Assembly: GCA_026260175.1 (NCBI GenBank)
Contig: JAKCWW010003168.1
Coordinates: forward strand, 27,144-50,159
Reading direction: 5' to 3'
From: Reticulitermes lucifugus
Lineage: Eukaryota; Arthropoda; Insecta; Blattodea; Rhinotermitidae
Length of the DNA: 23,016 nucleotides
Shown here: positions 18,493 to 23,016 of the stretch, piece by piece
Numbering within the stretch: position 1 is the stretch's first letter
How the letters are laid out: each line of letters starts with the position of its first letter
Notes under the pieces: model-generated
The model's input: the letters and a program-made list of their open reading frames with translations, nothing else
The model's database searches: none
Told to the model about the DNA's origin: nothing
Translations under genes and position numbers: made by a program

Positions 18493-20364
18493 CAGAGCCA
18501 TGTCCATGAACACGGAAGATACACCAGCAAAATGCAGTCAATGTTTTTCAATTAGCAACCTGCAATGTTGCCAATTAGTGATTCTTAATTCAAAGCCTGG
18601 CAAATCAAAATCAAAAGCCACACAGTCAAAAATATTTAAAGAAATGTTACAGAAATGAAGGCACAAATATTTTATGTGTAATTAGGTAATTTAATGGTGC
18701 TTCATACATGGCACAGATTATTTTTATGTATGATGAAATGGACAGAACTGAGGAGGGAATACTTTTTGTCTATTTCAACAGAGAATCCCTGATTACCAGT
18801 AAAACGTGTTTTCACAAATGACGCACTGGCTGGACTCAAGTGTTCCTCATTTGCTCTTCATTATGCCAAGCTTTCCAGCGGGCCTAATTTGCCCGAGATT
18901 TACAAAATCTCATCTTCTTTTTGTCCTCATTGACATTCATGTGTATATGTTGTGTAACTTACATTTCCAGTGCACTTCCTTTGTGGTGGACAACCACGCA
19001 CATAACAAACTCTCCTAGACCATACTAATGATGACTGCTTGCCCACATATCTACACCAAAATCTAATGTAAAATTCTGTCTTCTTCGCCACATTCCTCAC
19101 ATCACCTTCATGAACTGAATAAAAGTTTCATGCACACTGTCCTAGCAGCATTGCTACAATTGAGTGACAGGAAAATTTTGCACAAGGTTTCTTAGCAATG
19201 ATGCACCCTGTCCTTAAGACAAGATACAATTATTTTCCTGTGGTTGTCTCTTCAAGAGAAATATATTTTGTGTTCACTTCCTTTTCTATAATGCAGAATT
19301 TTTGAGGATCTGGTTGGAATGAATGGACATGCAGCCATTAAACAGTGTTTTTTTAAAGTGGTTCTGAGCAAGACTGAGAACTGCAGATTGGGCATCATCA
19401 TCAGTCGCTATGCAGCAATGCTGTCACCCACTCTACAGCACACAGTTGAATAATATAGATTCTTAATGTACACTCTATAAGAAAGTTTGATGAATACATG
19501 AGCAGGCTCTGCTCTAAGCAGGACATTCTGTAGATACACATACATATACACATACAAACACACAGAACACAGATATTTCCCTTACTGACAATTGAATAAC
19601 TCAAGGACCTTCCCACAAAATACATTTGCAAATTTTTTGCTTTCAGTTAAGCCCAGTAACCAGTCTCCAAGAGACATTAACAGACAAAGTAATTTTGCAT
19701 ACTCTTGCTGTTCAGAATATGGTGGCCATTACAGATTACACACCCTTTCTCACATATCCTTCATTGGTTGATTTACCTATTATTTAAGGGCAATATATCA
19801 GTTACGTAACATCAGTGATATCAGCTGTTGAGCAAACACAATAAGCGACAGTGTCCCCAATTGAGGCACAGTTGGTGATAAATGCTTAAGTAGTTTTCAC
19901 ACTGGGTAGGACACATGAATTTCATATTGTTTATGGTTTGGTTTACATTCTTTCAGTTTCACAATTAGGACCATGCAGACCAATCTGTTTTGAGTCTCTA
20001 AAGCAAAGGTAAAATACTAATTTAATATCAGTAAGCTGCTTCCATGACCCCCCTGAAAAATAAAAGTATCCCTTACTTGCCCATTCTCTCCTTACAGATA
20101 CAAGCGCCACAAGACCCAGCCCCACTATTCTAAACAATTACATAGTGTTTACAAAAATCACATATTTTCTGGAAAGGCAATGCTAGTGTTCCTGTACATT
20201 TAAACAATACAAATGGAATAACACAACATTTGTCTAAACAAAAGGATATGATGACAGCACAGGCAATACTACTGGATATTCTGTGTACTCCCAAGGAACA
20301 AGGGAACAGTGAAAGAGTTTCCTGTACTTTTATGTGGTCATGTGGAATATATCTGGCAACTTAC

Positions 20365-20514
20365 ATAAGCTTTGGCAAGCTTGTAGACATTATCCAGAAG
20401 GCTGGATGTAGTGTCATCAATAAACACCTTGGCAATGTTCTTGTTGGCCATGCGGCTCAGGATCTTCTTCTGGGCTCTCAGCCCAATGTCCCGGGCTTTG
20501 AAACCTTCAGACAT
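20365..20514 (-). CDS. TNFAIP8/TIPE-family protein, first recognised coding exon (residues 1-50)
   Basis: This exon encodes the N-terminal 50 residues of a TNFAIP8-like (TIPE) protein, starting MSEGFKARDIGLRAQKKILS and ending LDNVYKLAKAY. The family folds into an all-helical cylinder with a lipid-binding cavity. Members are cytosolic regulators of phosphoinositide signalling, cell death and immunity; the Drosophila member sigmar acts in salivary-gland degradation. The family hallmarks visible here are the AQKKILS helix, FIDDTTSSLLD and the tyrosine-containing helix before the splice. The donor is a perfect GTAAGT (20364-20359), directly after the TAT codon, so the intron is phase 0. The ATG at 20514 was chosen because residues upstream in frame match no family member and a pyrimidine-rich tract ending in CAG (acceptor 20518-20517) lies two bases before it. 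An upstream exon must therefore exist. It may be non-coding, or it may add an alternative N-terminus as in mammalian TNFAIP8. I did not find it. Confidence 0.9.
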
Positions 20515-21198
20515 AACTGCAGGCAATAAGAACAAGTAAAGTGGAAATATAATTTGTAATTTTGCAAAATTCACTGACTATGAACTTCAGTTATTGAAGA
20601 TACGCAGTGTCAGTTCTGCTGGAATGTGACGCTGTCACAAAATTTCAGGAACCAAATAACCAGTGACGTAATGTCACATCTCAGAAGAACTGGCATCATG
20701 GTACTGATATGACTGTATTTTATGTCACGTACTGTACCACTTGGGAAAGACATAGATTTCAGCTTCTTATAAAGCAACATTTATACTGGATTAATATGCA
20801 CCAAAATCAAACTTGTGTGATGAACTTTTCATGCTGAGCTCCAATACCACATCAGACCACATCAAAAGCGATTTAATAGTGGTACATGCAGCCACACGGA
20901 TGAATACTGCTTCTCTACAGTGTGTGCACTTTGTGCAGAATAAGTCAATATACCAATATAAATAGCAGTGCTTCAAATAAAAAAGTCCTACAGTTGTGTG
21001 CATCTGTTTAGTTATGTGCTGTACAAACCCAGCACAGTCAAAGTCTGAGGGTTAATGGCATTTATTGGCTCTGTCAATAATGATGCTACAGTTCTGACCA
21101 TAGTATATATCACTTTTAGCACCACCAAGTTTCTGGACCTTGTCCACTGTCCGTTGTTAAAAATACAAAAAATAAACATATGACAAGCTATTTCTGCA
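20515..21198. other. Upstream region of the recognised TNFAIP8-like coding exon
   Basis: 20515-20516 are the two exon bases before the ATG. The 3' splice site (AG at 20518-20517) and its pyrimidine tract follow. Beyond that I see no exon, promoter element or repeat I can support. The minus frame 20791-21003 has no family signature. Confidence 0.5.
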
Positions 21199-21307
21199 CT
21201 CAGATAAAAAGGGTTCAGGGAAACATGTGGTGAGCCAGAGGTTTAGGACAGCTTAACCTCTTGGGCCCAGCTGAGTAGGTGCTCCCCTTAACCCTTTTTT
21301 ACCTGAG
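21199..21307. repeat. Long hairpin-forming inverted repeat (109 nt)
   Basis: CTCAGATAAAAAGGGTT (21199-21215) pairs with AACCCTTTTTTACCTGAG (21290-21307). Inward, CAGGGA pairs loosely with CCCCTT. A second perfect stem GAGGTT / AACCTC (21238-21243 / 21255-21260) closes the tip. The whole can fold into one elongated hairpin with bulges. It may be a small foldback transposon or a transcribed hairpin. Confidence 0.6.
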
Positions 21308-21389
21308 GACAGATATGGACCCTGTCTCAAAAGTGTTGCGTTTTAATTTTTGTATCTTGAAACACTGGACGATTGATAAAGTCATAAAA

Positions 21390-21590
21390 CATGGGTCTCC
21401 AACCCGCGGCCTACCAGGATGTGTTATGCAGACCATGGCTACATTTGTAAATTACATATATACTACAAAAATTACAGAATAATTTAGGTGGTAAGGTATA
21501 CCACACATTGTTATTTTTCCACGTTCAGCCCTCAAACCAGCCCACAATAACGAGTGTGGCCCTTTGCTATAAAAAGGCTGGACACCCATG
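21390..21590. mobile_element. hAT MITE with 8-bp target-site duplication
   Basis: The left end CATGGGTCTCCAACCC (21390-21405) and right end GGCTGGACACCCATG (21576-21590) are inverted copies. The element is flanked by TCATAAAA (21382-21389) and TCCTAAAA (21591-21598), an 8-bp duplication with one mismatch, the hallmark of hAT insertion. Internal CCCGCGGCC and GTGTGGCCCTTTGC near the ends are also typical of hAT subterminal regions. At 201 bp it is non-autonomous. The plus frame 21279-21482 merely runs through it. Confidence 0.82.
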
Positions 21591-21678
21591 TCCTAAAACT
21601 TAATGGCATTTTGAATAATAATGACACTGATGAAAGTTGATGGCCGGGTACATAAGATAAGGCCATCCAATTATCAAA
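21591..21678. other. Short spacer, nothing recognised
   Basis: Sequence between the hAT MITE and the following microsatellite. Confidence 0.5.
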
Positions 21679-21938
21679 TTTGTAAGTACAATGATTATGA
21701 TGATGATGATGATAATTAAATTATTTATTAGTAATGTGCTGGCCATTACAGCCCATAAGGTCAATTACAGAGACAGCACAGAAAAATAAAAAATAAGTAC
21801 AATAACAAACTATAAATGAAAACACATAAAAAGAGATAATAAGAACAAATATCACGTATAATTGTAGTAGTAGTAGTAGTAGTAGTAGTAGCAGTAATAA
21901 TAATAATCGTAATAATAATAATAATAATAATAATAATG
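21679..21938. repeat. Compound trinucleotide microsatellite with an internal insert
   Basis: GAT units (about 21692-21714) are followed by ~145 bases of unique AT-rich sequence, then (GTA)n at 21864-21890 and (TAA)n at 21895-21937. The minus open frames rich in Leu or Ile/Thr here are translations of the repeats, not proteins. Confidence 0.85.
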
Positions 21939-22094
21939 TCAAAGTGGGCCATGTGCTTATCAGTCATCATACCATAAAGATACACCAGAAATTCTTAACC
22001 TAGGCACTGAAGGCTGTGGATGGTCAACTTCACGCTCCCGCAACTTCACCCTCCACTAAAAACATGCGTATATTTATTCCAGAATTGCATCACT
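21939..22094. other. Short spacer, nothing recognised
   Basis: Ordinary sequence before the GC-richer repeat that follows. Confidence 0.45.
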
Positions 22095-22370
22095 CTACAT
22101 AATTACTGTGACGCCGCGGTATAAGTTTACCAACTTTGGGAGGAACCTGCTGGCTCCGTCTCCCACCCTGAAAACGGGGGAAGGAGGTCCCTCCGAATGC
22201 TGGTACTTTAAACCAGACTCCATGACACCACGTCCCGGAAGAAAGTCCTGTATCATAACATCAAAATAGATATCTACAAAACATCGACGTCTACCAGACA
22301 ACACGGCGTCAAAAGCCAGAAAACAGTAATCTTCATATTCACCCCCGTTAGAACCCCAGATCACACAAGC
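22095..22370. repeat. Probable interspersed repeat (GC-richer island)
   Basis: This segment is distinctly richer in GC than its surroundings. Plus-strand translations, NLLAPSPTLKTGEGGPSECW and MTPRPGRKSCIITSK among them, resemble a repeat whose translations are often annotated as small hypothetical proteins in insect genomes. The minus frame 22095-22364 is open for 89 codons but has no protein domain. I treat it as an old retroelement or SINE tail. Confidence 0.4.
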
Positions 22371-22746
22371 ATTATGCTAATAACAGTAACATACAAAGCA
22401 ATTTGAATCGCATAAAAACTGTACACATGTGTATACAGATGTGATTCAAAAAGGCACACAAGTGCATAGAGACACGCTTACAAAATGTGACGTAGGCCTA
22501 ACCCAGAGTCTTCTGGTTGCTGGTGTGAATATGAAATCATTAAGAGTTAAAACTCAAGATCAATCTTCAATAAAAAGGTTTACTGCTAATATAATGTAAT
22601 ACAAATGACGAAATATGTATCATTTAAAGTGACAAAACGCACAGACGGACGAAATTTATACCAAGTCCGAATTGCCGTTCAGATTGGAGTAGTGACTGCC
22701 CGCTAAACACTTTGTAACAATATATAATCAACTGGACACTAAAAAT
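22371..22746. other. Intergenic, nothing recognised
   Basis: AT-rich sequence. I looked for an upstream exon of the TNFAIP8-like gene here and found no supportable one. Confidence 0.45.
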
Positions 22747-22894
22747 CGGGTTTGTAAAATGACCTAAACAGGAAAGGGGCGTCAAGTTTGTACAACTGCC
22801 CCCACTTCGGTATTAAATACCGAATTTATAAGGCGAATTGAACAAGGAAGGAGTGCCCGAGTTTGTACAAATGGCCCAAACTCTGCACAAAGAC
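22747..22894. repeat. Tandem duplication with a 74-bp period
   Basis: Two units (22747-22820 and 22821-22894) align along their length, anchored by AGTTTGTACAA in each, CG(G/A)(G/A)TTT(G/A)TAA at the start and (C)TG(C/G)CCC after the anchor. A third start, CGGGTATGTA, appears exactly in register at 22895. The copies have diverged to about two-thirds identity. Confidence 0.62.
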
Positions 22895-23016
22895 CGGGTA
22901 TGTAGATTCCAAAAGCATGAAGGGTATTAGAAATGTACGCACATTCATAGACATTGAGTCTGAAACGGTAGGCATGAGTATAGATACCGTACGTGTGCGC
23001 ACATATACACTTGACA
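22895..23016. other. Window end; possible degraded third tandem unit
   Basis: It begins in register with the 74-bp repeat, but similarity fades within about 15 bases. Confidence 0.35.

Larger units (their letters stand above)
17813..20364 (-). other. Intron of the TNFAIP8-like gene
   Basis: This 2,552-bp phase-0 intron has a consensus GTAAGT donor at 20364-20359 and a TTTTCATTGCAG-type acceptor ending at 17813. It contains a long-TIR transposon (17891-18455), a 15-base A run near 18107-18121, and a purine-pyrimidine alternating GC/CA tract (about 18456-18492). The rest, including 18493-20364, shows nothing I recognise on either strand. Short open frames inside it (for example 18806-19018 and 19401-19631) have no family signature. 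Confidence 0.85.

Noticed and set aside
20230..20529. 99-codon plus-strand open frame
   Set aside because: Antisense shadow of the other TNFAIP8-like exon.
20515..20574. N-terminal extension of the TNFAIP8-like exon (20 residues from ATG at 20574, hydrophobic like a signal peptide)
   Set aside because: The extension is intronic: a pyrimidine tract and CAG acceptor lie just before the conserved ATG, and family members are cytosolic without a signal peptide.
21721..21985. Leucine-rich and Ile/Thr-rich minus-strand frames
   Set aside because: They are direct translations of the GTA/TAA microsatellites.
22095..22364. 89-codon minus-strand frame considered as an upstream exon of the TNFAIP8-like gene
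   Set aside because: No family similarity and no matching splice donor in phase. Its translations look like a dispersed repeat.
1..23016. Search for an operon, CRISPR array, defence island or viral genes
   Set aside because: No polycistronic gene runs, regularly spaced repeats or viral structural or replication genes were seen. The window is eukaryotic intergenic and intronic DNA with transposon relics.

Overview
This looks like a piece of an AT-rich animal nuclear genome. It has long gene-free stretches, trinucleotide microsatellites, spliced coding sequence with GT-AG introns, and many decayed transposable elements. The one real gene recognised encodes a TNFAIP8/TIPE-family protein close to the insect version (Drosophila CG4091/sigmar type), so an arthropod, probably an insect, is likely. 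Several repeats resemble, from memory, ones common in cockroach, termite and other polyneopteran genomes. That narrower guess is inference and was not tested. No bacterial, viral or CRISPR-like organisation is seen.

Gene: on the minus strand, two coding exons (20514-20365 and 17812-17399) join in phase 0 across a 2,552-bp intron. Together they give a complete 187-residue TNFAIP8-like protein. A strong 3' splice site lies two bases upstream of the ATG, so at least one more 5' exon must lie at higher coordinates. I could not identify it. The promoter and 5' end of the gene are therefore not assigned.

Layout: 1-357 holds a minus-strand tRNA-derived SINE-like sequence and attached repeat. 565-745, 2062-2280 and 4699-4935 are small non-autonomous DNA transposons (MITEs). 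2289-2359 is a strong hairpin. 5670-5858 is the C-terminal end of a LINE ORF. 6849-7093 is a mariner/Tc1-like transposase C-terminus (minus). 10160-11856 is a decayed pogo-like element (minus). 13273-14010 is the 3' end of a Dong/R4-like non-LTR retrotransposon between trinucleotide repeats. 14206-14516 is a long-TIR MITE. 14979-16146 is a decayed, internally deleted Tigger/pogo element (plus), followed at 16141 by a hAT-like sequence. 17399-20514 is the TNFAIP8-like gene, whose intron carries another long-TIR element (17891-18455). 21199-21307 is a second hairpin. 21390-21590 is a hAT MITE with an 8-bp target duplication. 22095-22370 is an interspersed repeat, and 22747-22894 is a 74-bp tandem duplication.

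I see no previously undescribed gene system. What deserves a second look is the architecture of the mobile-element remnants and two unexplained hairpins. All homology statements rest on recognising protein and repeat families by eye, and no search was run.
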